This document shows, piece by piece, positions 22,001-34,771 of a stretch of DNA of 64,000 bases (within the stretch, counting starts at the first letter, position 1; every line of letters starts with the position of its first letter). Where the stretch lies: NCBI GenBank assembly GCA_030062745.1, contig CP099845.1:18888903-18952902 (forward strand), written 5' to 3'. A program made the position numbers and the translations under genes. Below the pieces are notes generated by a model. That model was not told the origin of the DNA. It saw only the letters and a list, made by a program, of their open reading frames with translations, and searched no databases. The stretch comes from Capitulum mitella. Lineage: Eukaryota; Arthropoda; Thecostraca; Pollicipedomorpha; Pollicipedidae.

Positions 22001-23378
22001 CACGTCAGTCGTTCGTCAACGCTGCTACGGGAAGATGACTCGTGTCGTGGCGATGCTGCTCGCTGCTCGCTGAGCCGCGACTTTACGCTCTCAAGAAGAG
22101 ATATCCCAATGTCTTTGATCGGGTCCTCGAGACGAGCGTGACATCACCGGCGAGCGCGTCACGCTAGTGACGAACGCGTCTCCGGAGGCAGTCCGACAGC
22201 GACGCCTGCACGCCGGAGATGGGCATCACAGGAGATGACCAGCGACGAATTATCCGGTGATACTGGGAGCCGCGTGCTGCCTGGCGCAGCGGCAGGTGAG
22301 ACCAGTCTGCGGTGCGATCTGCTGCCCGGTGCCCTGATGGACCCCGCCAACACTGTGGAAGACGGAAACGTGGCTTATTTGTTCCCTATGGCTGCTGCTG
22401 TCAGCTGCGGTATAGGCTGAGAAAGCGGGAGTCCGCCGTTCCCCTTGAGAACAGCAGTTTGATGTGGTGATGTGAAATGACCCTCCCAATATCCGCCACC
22501 GTGTCCAGGTGTCAGCGCTGGTGTGTCTGTCAGGCACGGGCGACGCGGACCCAGTGTCTCCCCTATCGACGGCCGCTATCCCTGTCGCCGCTGTGAAGTG
22601 GCGCCGTGGCGAGCTCCGCGGCCGTCGTTGCCATTTCCCTCGCTCTCAGGTCGATCGGACCCGGCTGCGGTGTCCGACGTTTGACGACTGATGGTCTCGA
22701 TTCCCGACCACTTCAGCCGTGCGGCACCCCGTTGGGCACGGCGGGAGGTCCCAAAAATTATTGGAAGGTTCACGTAGGACTTCAGACCATTCCCTTCCAG
22801 TCATAGGCCTCATGTTAAAATTCTTGTATGTTGGGAGGGGGAGGTCATGCCTGTCATACCTGTCCCCTGCGATCGCCTGACGCACCTGTCGGCACGGCTG
22901 GAAGACCATGGGAGGCATTTCGCTTCGTCTTCAACGGCCTCTGGAAGACGGCACCACGTACGTCGGGAGAGCTCAGATCTTCAAACCGTCCTTCGCGGGT
23001 GACGAAGGCGAACTGCCGCTGCCCGTCTGTCGTCGCCTGCAGCGACATCTGTTAGGTGTACAGAAACCGCTGCTACAGGGTGTCCGTTCGGTTCACTTTC
23101 TGACAGTCGGTCAATGCCATGATCGCTGCGCTGCCATGAACTAGCCATCATGAGTGTCGTGCACCTGTCGCGAGCCGGTGCCATGAAGCTGTCGTCCAGT
23201 GGGGGTCGTTCGGGACTGGTCGACCGGCTCGCAGATTCCTGCCAGCGTATGACGGCGCGTCCTGTAGGCCGCCAGCCGTGACTCAGATAGCCACATCAGC
23301 ACCTCCGTCCCAGTGACCGAACGCGGTCTGATACGGAGCATCAAGGCGTTCCAGGATACACAGGCCAGTGTTATATGA
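22001..23378. other. GC-richer stretch, no gene recognised
   Basis: CpG-containing sequence with short open frames on both strands (for example 22908-23144 plus). None shows a known domain, and I found no convincing exon pair. Confidence 0.35.
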
Positions 23379-23379
23379 C

Positions 23380-23408
23380 ACACTGAACGCTTGTGAGGCG
23401 TTCAGTGT
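23380..23408. repeat. Perfect 11-bp hairpin
   Basis: ACACTGAACGC and GCGTTCAGTGT are separated by the 7-nt loop TTGTGAG. It lies 6 bp before the target-site duplication of the large hAT-like element. Confidence 0.8.
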
Positions 23409-23422
23409 AGGCTATATTCGAG

Positions 23423-26024
23423 CAGTGGCGTAGCCAAAGGGGCCACGGCCCCCTCCCCCTGGAGGCCAAGCGGGGCCCCTGGGGCCAAAGGCCCCAGTTC
23501 TTTGGATAGCGTGAGGCACCTGTAGCGCGTCCCACACTGTCGGAAATAGAGAATTAAAGAAAATAAGAATATTTGAAGCATTGAAGAAGGTTTACGAACC
23601 TAAAGAAAACGTACTCCGAATATACAAGAAGACTTTGTGGGCTATGAAGAGAGGCCAGTGGCCTGAAGGAGCGTTTAGGGGCCCTGCTAGTTTGCAGGGG
23701 AGTTCACTGCTTGTCTGGGGAATGCCCCTGTCGGCCCATAAAAAGCTCCTGATACCCTCTCGTTTCGGTCTGGAAGAGGGCCTTGCCCCTGCCTTCAGAG
23801 GTCGACAGGGGCCCTTTACAGGCGGATAGGGTGCCCTCTACAGACAGGCAGTGACCCCCCGGCCAACAGGGGCCTCCCAAACGATCCCTGCTTTCCTGTA
23901 AAGGTATCCCTACCGACCTGTAAGAGGCACCCGCCAGGTCGGCTGGAACGTTTTTACAGGTGAGCATGGGCCCCTTTGCACTTTAGCCGGACCCTTTTAC
24001 AAGCCGATAGCAATTTTAACCATCCGGGGCCCAAAGGGGAGCAATTAGGGCGATTGCTCTCTCCCCCCTGAGGCCTAAGAAGGGGCCATGTCAGATTTAA
24101 AAGCAGCCCCGGAGGGCCCCGTATAAGCTACACGGGGTCTCTATAAGAACATGACGGGCCCTTGATGCAGCCAGGGGGGGGGGGCCTCCTGAAGGGTTAG
24201 ATGACCTCTGAGACGCACAGAGGGTCCCTGAAGCTCCCAAAGGGTCCATGAGACCACAACAGTGCCCCAACACGGCAGAGTGTCCCTGAGACTGCCAGAT
24301 GGCTCATAGGGGCCCTGTGACGGCCAAGATAAGGACTGAAACCCTAGTGGGAGCCTGTGGGGAAAAGCTGAAGGTTCTTGATGTAATCAGAGGGCCTCCG
24401 GGAGGGCTAATGAGACCCTGACACGGTAAGATGGCCTCTAAGATGGAAAGAAGGGCCCTTGAAACTCTTCAAGAGCCCCTGGGACCGCAAGGGTCTCTAA
24501 CACGGCAAAGGGGGCACCTGAGACGGAAAGAACTTAAGAGGGTGCCTAGCACGGCATAAGGAGACCCTGGCGAGCCAGAGGGTCTCCTGAATAGAGATTG
24601 GTCGGTGACCTTCTCAGCCTCGAGAGGAGGCACAAATTGGCTACACTGGCCCCTTTGAAACCTTGAGGGGTTCTTGATGCTTTCAGGGGCCCCGAGTAAG
24701 ATCAGGTGGTTTCTGAGTTGGGCCCGTACACCGCAGATGACCCCTGAAACCGTCGTAAGGGTCGAAGGGCCCCTGCGAAGCAAATACGCTAAGAGGGCCT
24801 CTGAGACGGTGTTTGGATTTTATGGTGGCGCTGGGCGGCCAGAGGTCCCCGAGTGTAACAAGCAGGCTCCTGGCACAAGTAAGCTCCCCCTGAGACTGCC
24901 AGTGAGGTCCCTGAAGCGCCAACTTGTTACGCTACTTGTTACGGCTAGAGGAGCCCCAAAAGACCTCCAGATATACCTCATGTAACAGCGGAAGATCCGT
25001 GATACAGTCATGGGGACCACCGGAGACGTTCAGAGGGCCCATGACACTGCACATGGGCCCTGAAATTACCAAAAGGTTGTTTTTAACTGCCAGAAGGCCC
25101 CTTCAGATGACAAAAAATGTTTTCCAGAGACGATAAGAGGGGTACCCAGGACCACAGCGGGTCAACTGAGACTGCTAGAGAGGGACGTTTGAGACTGCTA
25201 ACTAGAAGTTTGTACCAATAGGGGTCCCTGCGATGAACAGAGAGGCCCCTGAAATTACTAGACCTTGAGACGTCCAGACTGCTCTTGAAACGGCCAAAGG
25301 ACCTAGAGGATTGCCAGAGGCGCCTCTGTCGCGGCGGAGAGAGACTTATGGAGAGCCTTTTTAGTGTCTGAGGGGCTTCTTAGACGGCAAAAACGTCCCA
25401 GGGACGACAGGGGAAACCCGAGATGGCTTAAGCGTCCTTGAAACTGCCAGATGGGGCCCAAAACTGTCCGAAGTGCCCCTAAAACTGCCAAAGGAGCGAA
25501 TGAGCTGTCCCGCGGGACACGTGAAACTGTAAAAGGAACCTGAGACCATTAGAGGGTCCCAGCACGGCAAACGGCCCGAGACCACTAAAAGTGCCCCTGT
25601 AACTGCAAGAGGGAACCAAAACTACGCTGACAAAGAAAAATCCCCAGAAGTTACGGGATGTGGGGGACAGACGGACTCCTGGACCAGATACAGACACGAC
25701 ATTTCAAATGGAGGAAGGAACGGAACCGCCTGAAATCTCGCCGTTTTTGTCATATTTCGCTCACTTTTTCCAGGAATAAAACGGATAAGTTTCTCAAATA
25801 AGGTGGTGCGTTTGAATTCTTGGGGTTATTTTGTTTTTTTAACAGAACTACATAATTTTTCATATCTAAAGGGCAAAAACTGGGGGCCCCGCGCTGACCA
25901 TTGGTCTCCATCCCCCCCGCCTTGGCGAAATCTTGGATCCGCCCTTGGCGAGGGCCCCCATTGGTTACGACGACCCCCTTAATCCAGTGTGGGCCCCCTG
26001 GGCGGAATCCTGGCCACGCCCCTG
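23423..26024. mobile_element. hAT-like non-autonomous element of short repeats
   Basis: The left end reads CAGTGGCGTAGCCAAAGG and the right end, reverse-complemented, CAGGGGCGTGGCCAGGAT; these are short inverted termini of hAT type. The 8-bp flanks TATTCGAG (23415-23422) and TGTTCGAC (26025-26032) agree at 6 of 8 positions, as an aged target-site duplication would. The interior from about 23440 to 25650 is a degenerate tandem array of roughly 20-26-bp G/C-rich units of the type AGGGTCCCTGAGACTGCCAG. No transposase is present. A relic copy lies at 15200-16080. Confidence 0.7.
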
Positions 26025-27737
26025 TGTTCGACTGTGTGCCGTGAGATGCATTAGTGCAAGTGAGCGGTTTTCGTTGTTTTAGGAGAGAAAAGAGACTATA
26101 CGTGTCTGTTTCCTTTGGACTCATTCGTTTGTTATATTTGTCTGTTTACTTTGACAGGTATGACAAATCTGTGTCAGGTCCCCAACAAGACCGGCAGATC
26201 CAGAAGCGAACAGGCGACAAATGAAGAAGTCATATATTGGAAGAAGATATATTAAATACTTTTGGGTGAGATGTTCACCAGGACCTTACTCCTCGCTCCG
26301 AAAAACACCGAGGGATCTTAATCAGGCGGGATATGGTAGTATTGCCGACATCGCCTATCACGCCGTCTGCCGCGTTCACCCCCTCATGCTCTGACTAGAA
26401 ATGTGGGTAGGGGGTTTGGGTTTGGGGAATGACGTGTAAGTGTGAATAGCTGTGAGATTGTAGATGGCAGATTGTCGGTATGGGATGGGAGGGGGGAGAA
26501 GAGGTGTCGCTCCACCACTTGCGTCAATGCCGCTGAATCCTTGCATCAGAGGGCAGCATTGCCACTCGCTCCGTGGCCGAGACTATTGTGGGTGGCGGTA
26601 GAAGGTGGTTGTTTGTGTTGTGGTGATCTGATTGTTTCGTAAATGGTTGGAGCCGTTTTCGGCGGGTTGTTGGTTGGTGGTTTGGGCCTAGAGCTGTAGG
26701 AAATCGGGGGGGGGGTGGCAAGGGAACCATGGCTGCCGTGCGGGGCTGGAAATTTAACGTTATTTATTGGTCGCAAATGAGCATCAATAAAAATTTTCGA
26801 AATTCCGAAATGAAGTGGGCGAAATCCAAGGAGTTTCGGTTTTGACGAGGGTTGCACTCATCGCAGCCTCTTCCGTGGTGAAATCATGGCTACGCACCTG
26901 CTTGGGTATGAGTGAGTGAGTAACCCCCGACTGGCCACGCTCGGTCCACAGGACCGTAAAGCGTGGCCTGTCGAGGGTATCGTGGATTTGGCTTGGGCTC
27001 AAGGCGGCGTCGGCCCGACGGCGTTCAAGTGTCTGCATACAGGACGTTTCCGAGTGGGCGCTGTCACGGCGCCGTGCGATGCAGACGGTCATCAAGCGGA
27101 GGTGCTTTTCTGTTGACGTCAGACACTTATGGAGATTGGCTGCACGCGTTTTAGGCAGGAGCGTTGGAGGATCAAGAAAAAGCGTGTGGTGGTGATGATG
27201 GTGGGAGGGGATGGGAGATAAGGCGCAGGGACGTTCTTTCCCATCGGTCTAACGATAAATGTCCCAAAAAGCGTAGGGTGGGGAGGCATGGACGCGCGAC
27301 CCTGCAGTTCCTACGCCCATAGTTTTAACAAGAAGGTTCTGTTATCTTGCCCGGATTATGAGGTTGAGATTATGAGATTGGGGATGTTGCGCCAGCATAG
27401 TTTAGTCATGACTAAGCCATCCGCCATGAGGTCACAACATTTAGCCTCTTAAGTGGATCATAATTTCCTGTTCGGTACATCGTTTTATTTAGATAGATAC
27501 ACAGTATCTCGTGGTTAGTCAGTGGGTGATTCAAAGAAAGACACGTGCAGCCGTAAATTTTACGTGGACTCGGGGGCATGTGTCAAAGCCCGGAAAACAG
27601 CCGCCTTCAGTACACAGCAGAAAACGCCGGAAATCACCGGTTTTCATTCAGCAAACACCAGAAATAATCACCAGGGGATGCATGCTGATATGACGACACC
27701 CGCCGGATTCTCTCCTTGACGTCAGTTCGGCGCCAAT
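26025..27737. other. No gene seen
   Basis: G-rich plus strand with GGGTTTGGG-like runs at 26404-26430 and GATGGTGGGAGGGG at 27198. A motif ATGGCTACGCACCTG near 26886-26900 resembles a hAT-type terminus without a visible partner. Confidence 0.4.
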
Positions 27738-27981
27738 CAGGCACGTAGCCAGGATTTTCCTCAAGGAAGAGGGTCGGGGGTATACGAAAAACCTGCATTT
27801 TTTGTAATTGGCCTCATGTTTAGCGCGCAAAAAACAACATATCATATTTGTTTTTGCAGCATATATGATCACTGCTGCGCATTATGATCACATGCTGCGA
27901 AATCGCCTAATATCTAGTGCAGGTCACTAGCAGGCATGAAAAGGGACATGACCCCCATGACTCCCCTTGGCTACGTCCCTG
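27738..27981. mobile_element. Small hAT-like MITE
   Basis: A 244-bp element starting CAGGCACGTAGCCAGGATTT and ending CCCCTTGGCTACGTCCCTG, its imperfect inverted counterpart. The 8-bp flanks GCGCCAAT and GCGTCACT agree at 6 of 8 positions. No coding capacity. Confidence 0.65.
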
Positions 27982-28245
27982 GCGTCACTGGAGGCCACAA
28001 AAGCATTTTTTACACATCTGCGTTCACACAACAACGGATCACTAGTGGCGACCTTCGCATCTTCACGCAGCACCGGGTGGTCATCTAACCTCACGCACCA
28101 GCAGATTGCCAGGGAAGATCTTTTAATTCTCATACCCAGACTGGTGTCCGCATTCCAACGCACAAACCGTCAATCAACGACGATGAACAAGACAGCAGCG
28201 AACATCGATAGGACGTGGCTAAACAATACTCGTGTTTACGAGTCC

Positions 28246-29459
28246 TTAACCCTATTCCCGGCAGGGGGGCCTGAATCCGCCCCTACTCGGGTTTTTTGCT
28301 TGCCAATTCCAGGCTTTTTAACGCAGCTTCACGAAACTTGGTCACTTTTCCTAGCTATTCTTTCTACGTGCCGTGACAAAATTTCAAAATTCCTTTTTGC
28401 TCAGGGGCGGAATCAGGTAAAGTTTTTGGGAGGCACCTCACGCCATTTTTGGCCATGTTCAGGGTAAAAGGAAAATGCCTGCCAAAAACAGAGTTTTAAA
28501 GCTAGAACTTAAAACTTTATATGGATGTATAGCTAAATAGTTGGGCAATGTGCATACGAAGTTTTGTTTATCTGAGGTCACTTTACAAGGCCAGGTCAAG
28601 GTCAAACATTAAAATTTGTTTTTTTGCAATAATTTCGGCGCCGTTTTTTCCAATGCCAAACCCGGAATACATATGACGTAGAAGGGTGCCTTCTACTTGC
28701 GTAGCAAGTTTCAGCTTGATATCAGGTCGGGTCACAGAGCTATGACTTAAAATGTCAGTGCGCGTACCCTATATCGCAATAGCCATAAAATGAAATTTTT
28801 GAAATAGAGTGAATTCAAATGATTGAAAACGTTTACAGATAATATTAAATTCACACAAGATCATTCCAAGTGACCCCAAGGTCACTGGAGGTCATTTAAG
28901 GTCAAAGGTTACAAGTTGATCTGAGAAACGTGTGACCATGACAGTTCCCCCTTTTTCATGTCCTTGGCGCCGCTTATGCTAACATTATACAAACATTGTA
29001 ATGCGATTTTTACTTCTTTAGTATAACATGACTAGCAGAAGCCAAAAAAGGGTGTTTGCCTCTTTTGTTCATTCAGTTGCTAGAAAACTAATCCTCCTAT
29101 TTTTAAATCGCTGTGAACGCCCATGAATTTTCTCAAAATTTCAGATTTGCGGACCCATGGTAAAAGCTATATCCATAATCTCTCGATTCATGCCAGTTTC
29201 ATCGAAATCGGTCCATAAACAACGGAGTTATAAGAAGTCCAAAAGTACCCCCATTTTGACATTTTTGTCCTCCCGTATCCACAAATTTCAAAATTTTGAA
29301 AATTTCTTTTTACAGAAATATAGTTTACGTCACGGCAAATCGATTGCCGTTTGTTGCGATAAAATCGGACGTGTAGTTCTCGAGATCTCAGGGGGGGGGC
29401 GAATCCGCCCCCCTGCCGGGAATCGACCATACCGTCTAGCCCTTCGGGAATAGGGTTAA
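28246..29459 (+). mobile_element. MITE family A, full-length copy A3
   Basis: A 1214-bp copy with exact TTAACCCTATTCCCGG at the left and GGGAATAGGGTTAA at the right. Interior half-sites include TCAAGGTCA at 28596-28604, the extended half-site preferred by monomeric orphan nuclear receptors such as FTZ-F1 and ERR types. Confidence 0.9.
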
Positions 29460-29649
29460 GTAGCAGTCTGCAAAACACTATCAGCAAGGGGGATACTGGA
29501 TACAGGGATATCGGTAGCATCGTCGATATCTTTTTTGATAACTGTGATCCGAGTGATAGCGGGATGATGTGGTGGATCATAGCTCGTGCTAAGCGTAGCT
29601 TGTTGATGGGACTCCGATTCCTTTGCCCGACTGAGCAATTCCGGGTAAG

Positions 29650-29821
29650 GTCTGGTTTTGTGGCGGTAGTGAAATGTGTCGCCAGGGGTGCAGCGCGGCC
29701 GTATGGCAGTCGGCTAGACCGTATGCTGACCAGTTGCCAGCTGGCCAAACATCGAAGTGACACGAACCCGTGTTGCCAGGACGGGAAGCCCAGTGCTCTA
29801 ATCAACTGAACTATCGACAAC
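29650..29821 (-). repeat. tRNA-derived SINE head
   Basis: The minus strand from 29821 reads GTTGTCGATAGTTCAG, with an A-box-like TAGTTCAGTTGATTAGAGCA (29794-29813) and a B-box-like GGGTTCGTGTCAC (29757-29769) at normal pol III promoter spacing. The anticodon stem does not pair well, so it is not a functional tRNA. The body continues leftward toward MITE A3; its far end is not defined. Confidence 0.6.
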
Positions 29822-30152
29822 GTTTACAGTAAATATTATGATGTTATCAGAAATTTCATGGGGTATAAGACTCTGGAGTTCCACGGCACCAGCGCCGTCG
29901 ACACCTAAACTGTTTTTTTTTCCTTTTTCATGGGCCAGACACCAATTTCCATAACATGGAAGCGTTCACAGGCCACTCATCTTCGCTCGCCACTTCACAA
30001 TCGAAAGTATCCGGGCGCAGTGGAGCGGCTGTCCCTGTTGGCTTCTTTGTGACGTCCGAGAACCTCTGCTTTTCTCAGAGATCAGGGCTATGAACTTGGT
30101 GACGTCAGTCAGGTTCACAGGGTCTTGTAGATCGCATAAAATTCTAAGACAG

Positions 30153-30215
30153 ATTATATATATATATATATATATAAGACATATATATAAGTCATATATA
30201 TATATATATATGTGT

Positions 30216-30253
<38 letters not shown>

Positions 30254-30255
30254 AC
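30153..30255. repeat. AT microsatellite with GTCTT/AAGAC interruptions
   Basis: Three AT tracts are separated by AAGAC, AAGTC and GTGTCTT. The interruptions are in both orientations, so the whole tract is self-complementary. Confidence 0.9.
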
Positions 30256-32297
30256 AATAAAGCTGACGAATGTGGCTTGTGGGGTGGCACGGCTGCGTAA
30301 CTGGTCGCCTGGCCACGTCCGAAAAATAACATGGATCAGGATACCTTGTTTGCCCAAAACAGCAACATGGAGCAAGGCCGCTTTCTACAAAGATGTCAAC
30401 CGCAAAGCAGCCTGGCTGCAAAAGGCACTTGCTGGACAGGAAGTATCCGTTAAGAGCACTTTGAAGGGCCCAGGGCACACCCGGCTGGGACGGAGGCAGC
30501 GTTTTGCATGGCGTTCCCGCTCACGTCGCCACTGCACGCGGGCGGGACCTGCACTTCTTCCACCGTGTGCTGACTCCGCCACCTGTAGTACAAGTGAAAA
30601 ACTCGGGGTTGCAAGAAAGGCCGTGCTTGAAAGTTAGTCTTGTGAGGATAGAAATATTGCCGCCAACACCCTTAAATCATTGCATGTCCTGGCAAAATGA
30701 CCTAGAAAGATGACTGCCATGACACTCTATAAGTCCTGGTATCGAAGCAGGTTTAGTGCAGCTACCCGCGTGCTGGTCCGTTTCCGCGATGCGCAGTTTG
30801 AATGTGTTAAAGACTGCCCGTCCTAATTGCTCACCCTGGCCTCTTCCCCGTTTCTGACCGGGTTCCATCCTCCGTTTCAGTCGTCTGTCTTCTTTCTTGT
30901 TCCAGTTCTAGTCCAGGTCCTCACTCGTGATTCATCACTCCCGTTTCCTGCCTGGTGTTCTCCATTTATTTTTGCGAACCAGTAATCCTCCTCCAGGCCC
31001 TAGTTTTCTGTTACGTTCCCCGCTCGAGTTGCGTTGTCCCTTTTTCCTGTCGTGCTTCTCAATCCTGGTTCCTTATCTAGATTCCTGTCTCTTATCTCGG
31101 TCCCGCAACGTTCCCCTCGACTGGTCCATGATCTGGTCATGGTTCTGCTCTCGTGTGGTGGTCTCTGTCTCATTTTGTTCTTCTCTGGCGACGTCTGTCT
31201 GGATTTGTCTTCAGTGCCACGATTAGCGACAGATCTTTTTCAACGTCTTTGGAATCCCGAAATCGGTGGGTGCTTCAAATTTCAGCACGGTGGAACAATT
31301 TCATTTTCAGCTATAAACAAAAAGACTGGTTTCGCATCAGGACGGCAAAATATTGTGCTTGACGTCGGTACCGATTTCGTCCCAGAAATGCACTCCTTTG
31401 CCTTCGAAATTGCAGTGCGAACGGAAACGGTGCAGCATTTGCAAATATTCTCACTATGATCACGTGCCGTGGCCACCCTGTCCGGCGGACGGGCTCGGAC
31501 CTTCAACACGATTCGCGGTCGGTACTGTGCTGCGTCGGATGGCGTGGTCGCCGATTTCGTATTGCCACCGGCTTCCGAGATCGGCACCTAGTTAGCCCTG
31601 CAGAGCGGGGGTTTCTGCTGTTGGCGCGAGAGGCACGCGCCACGTGCCAATATGCAAGCGTCGTTTGTCGCACAATGTGATTGCTCAGTCGATTATCTGT
31701 CGACTGCTCTCGGTTTCGTCTCGGTGAGACGCGGCTTCACCGAGATGGGGCGCCACAAAGCGGACTGAGTCGATAACGCGAGAAATTCGTGTTTTCCGAG
31801 TTAACGTGCTAACCCTATGGGAAACGCATGTGCATATTGCGTGCCGCCACGCCGTCGCACGCACACCTCATTTTGGCAAAATTGGAACTCGCACGGAACT
31901 GGTCACATGACCAAACTTCGGCCACGTGCAACACACCATCTCGGTGCGCCAGCTCGCCAAAACGTGACGGACACGTGCCATTTTATGTTTAATAATGCAG
32001 ATTTATCAAATAAAAAAAACTTTGTTTCCCTTATCAAAACTACCGGAAAATATTAGGGGTGAGCCAAATCTACCTTTGGAGGGGCCAAGACACACATTGG
32101 GGAACGTGGCCCCGCAAAACAATACAACTCCACTCCCCTGCTTCTTACTACCGAAGTACAACTGTCGTAAAACGACGCAAACTCTGGAAGATGCTGATTT
32201 TGAACAAAAAATGGTACTTCGCTTGCTGGGCACTCTCAGCTGATGTTTTTCCCACCAGGACACAATGCATGCCATGTAGCAGATTACGCTCATTTGT

Positions 32298-33520
32298 TTA
32301 ACCCGTCCCCGACTGGGGGGCAGCTGACTGCCCCCCCCCCCGAGGTTTTTCTGGGATTGCGAGAGAACCAACAAACACAGAGTCATGAAACTCTGTGTAC
32401 CTTTTTCTTAGTCATTTTTACACCTTGTGTCAAAGTTTTCATCTCAGGTCAAGTCAGGTTTCTGACCTAGGTCAGGTCAAACAGACCTATGTCAAAAAAA
32501 GTTAAGCGCCTTGTAACTTGTTTGGAAAACAAGGTATCGCAATAATATTTTCAAGGATTAGTAATCTTGACAGATGCAACAAATCTGCTACCTCACATTT
32601 TTCGGAATTTTCCGGGTCATTGATTTACGGTCAAGCCCATTTTTTAAAACGTCGTCGTTTTTCTCAAATTGACGGAATATTTCATAACATTTTTAGCGTG
32701 GAGTCAAGCAGACATTTAGTTACAGTCATTGGGAAGAGTATCAATGACTTCCAGCTATTGACCTGAGGTCAGGTCACGAATAACTGTAGTGAGCCAAAAT
32801 GTACCACTGTCAAAATCGGCGATGGATTACTCAGAATGGGTAGGAAAAGGCAGAACTAGCTTGCACAGACGTAAGTAATACTGGGAACCTTAAAAAGTTT
32901 GAAAAAATTGCATATTTTAGAAGTAAACAGGCTCTCGCGAATAAAGCTCCTCCAACTTTGTGGATTGGTGACTAATCAATGTTTCCAAAATTTAAGCATG
33001 ACAAACAATCACAAGAATCACTAAAATCAACAAAATTTACATAGATCGTCTTTCTTCACAAAAATAAAGGAACGGCTAAATTAGTTCCCGTTAATTTGTT
33101 AGTGCATACGGCAGCGGCGCACGCCTACAGCTGGCGCGAGACTTGTCGTGTCTTTAACTCAACGTTTCGATGCATATATTGAACAAATCTGGGAAATTAG
33201 ACGTGTATCGGCATCCGCGGACCATTACTTGTGCGCTGATGCCTTTACCTATGCGTTATTAGTCACAGCCCTTGAGATTCAGGCTATTTCTCGGTCTGAT
33301 GCAGTCGGCTATGAGAAAACATATATAGGGCGTAAATTGCTTACATAGTAGCTAAAACTAAAAATGAGACCAGTTTCGAGCTCTAGTCGTCACGAGCTTT
33401 CCAACGGTATGCTTATTTTTATCGTGTAACCAACCGTTCGTGAGTTAGAGAGGGGGCGGCCAACTGCCTTTCCCCCAGTCGCGCATGTTCGAAACTGACC
33501 GACATTCGTGCGCGGGGTAA
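32298..33520 (+). mobile_element. MITE family B copy B4, with known empty site
   Basis: It begins TTAACCCGTCCCCGACTGGG and ends GTGCGCGGGGTAA; the right TTAA has mutated to GTAA. The paralogous position in copy 1 has a single TTAA (1669-1672), which fixes the element's boundaries to the base. Confidence 0.9.
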
Positions 33521-34520
33521 AAGAGCCATCACAGTTGTCACTGTTCATTGTTCACTGTTAGGGACTCACTCTAGTTCATTTCCGCGCCGCGTAAATGACC
33601 AGGCAAAAATCGCAATAGGTGTGACAAGTTGTAGAACTCTCACAACGCTGACCGAATCGTCCGAGTCCGTAGAGACAAGAAAATTCCGTCAGGAGCAGCC
33701 ACATTCCGAACCACACCAGCACTCACAGTTATTGCAAAGTACTTCTGCCCCATAAGTTCGGGAGAAGGTATTTGTGTCAGCGATTCCAGCAGCGCGGTCG
33801 CGGCTCCAGTTTCTCCACTTCCAACAGACATTTCGGCGCCGAGATCAGCGTTTCAACGGCGCTAAGTCGACTGTCCATTTCGATGGCATCACCGAAGTTG
33901 AGGTCATGCAAACTTGCAATGCAGCTGCCATGAAATCAGCCGTGTTGGTCGCCTGCTCCTTGTTCCGGCCGCGCAGCCTCCCACGTCGCGCCGACCATCG
34001 GCCGCCATGTTTGCGAGTCCGGAGCTGGCCTGCGCACCAAGTGCAATTCGAGGCCCAACCCTGCCCGCCTCGAGCGTGCCAGAGTCTGCCAAATACCACT
34101 GAAGGACAGCCGGCCAGCCGGCCAGCCGGCCATCTGGTCACCAGCGCCAACTGTGGCGCACAGTGGGCAGTAGCAGTTTGAGTTTGAACGCCAGATGTCT
34201 CTAGCAGGCCTGGTCATCGTGACCTTCGGGACTTTCACCCGTCTCTGGAAAGAGAAGAAAGCAAGTTATTTACCAGCTGTAGAATAAATGGGGTGTGCAA
34301 ACAACAAAAAAACCGCTGCCCTGTGGTGCCTGATTTTACAACAGACTCACAGAAAACCAGCTCTAACGGAAAAAAGAAATGAATGATTCTTTCGTGCAAC
34401 TGCTACTTGACCAGTTTCGGAACAGCCAAATCAGTTATGTCTTGAAAACGGAGGATTCAGCCAAACGTTGTCTTCTCGGATACTGCCATTTCATGCACCA
34501 CGAAGACAAGGCTAGTCAGA

Positions 34521-34771
34521 TTACGCCAAGAGGCTGACTGACATCCGCGATTTCCATCCGGATTTCAAGCTCAGCCCCGGAGACGCTCTGCCGGCTCGCA
34601 GCGAGCGGCGGCAGCGTCGGCGGCCGGAGCCGGCCTCAGCGCTCGCACCTCTCTTGCCCGTGTAGGCGTGCTTCCTGAGCCGGTCGTAGAGCTCGTCCTG
34701 CCGCTGCTGGCCGCTGTACTGGCTGGCGTTGGAGTGCGGCAGCGTGTTCATCTTGCCCGGCGGCAGCGTGT
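34521..34771 (-). CDS. uif-like exon 12: terminal tail exon
   Basis: Acceptor CCGCCCACCCAG. It encodes [20 protein letters not shown], then [18 protein letters not shown], and runs to a stop at 34521-34523. After KRG the reading becomes Arg/Ser-rich and is not matched in frame by the duplicate at 2708-2907. A candidate phase 1 donor (G|GTGCGA, 34643-34648) would end the exon at 34649 and place the true C-terminus in another exon, perhaps outside the window. Confidence 0.75.

Noticed and set aside
29188-29820. 210-codon open frame on the minus strand
   Set aside because: It runs antisense through MITE A3 and the SINE head; the frame is not kept in other family A copies and no domain is visible.
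29749-29821. Functional tRNA gene
   Set aside because: A and B boxes are present, but the anticodon stem does not pair; a SINE head fits better.
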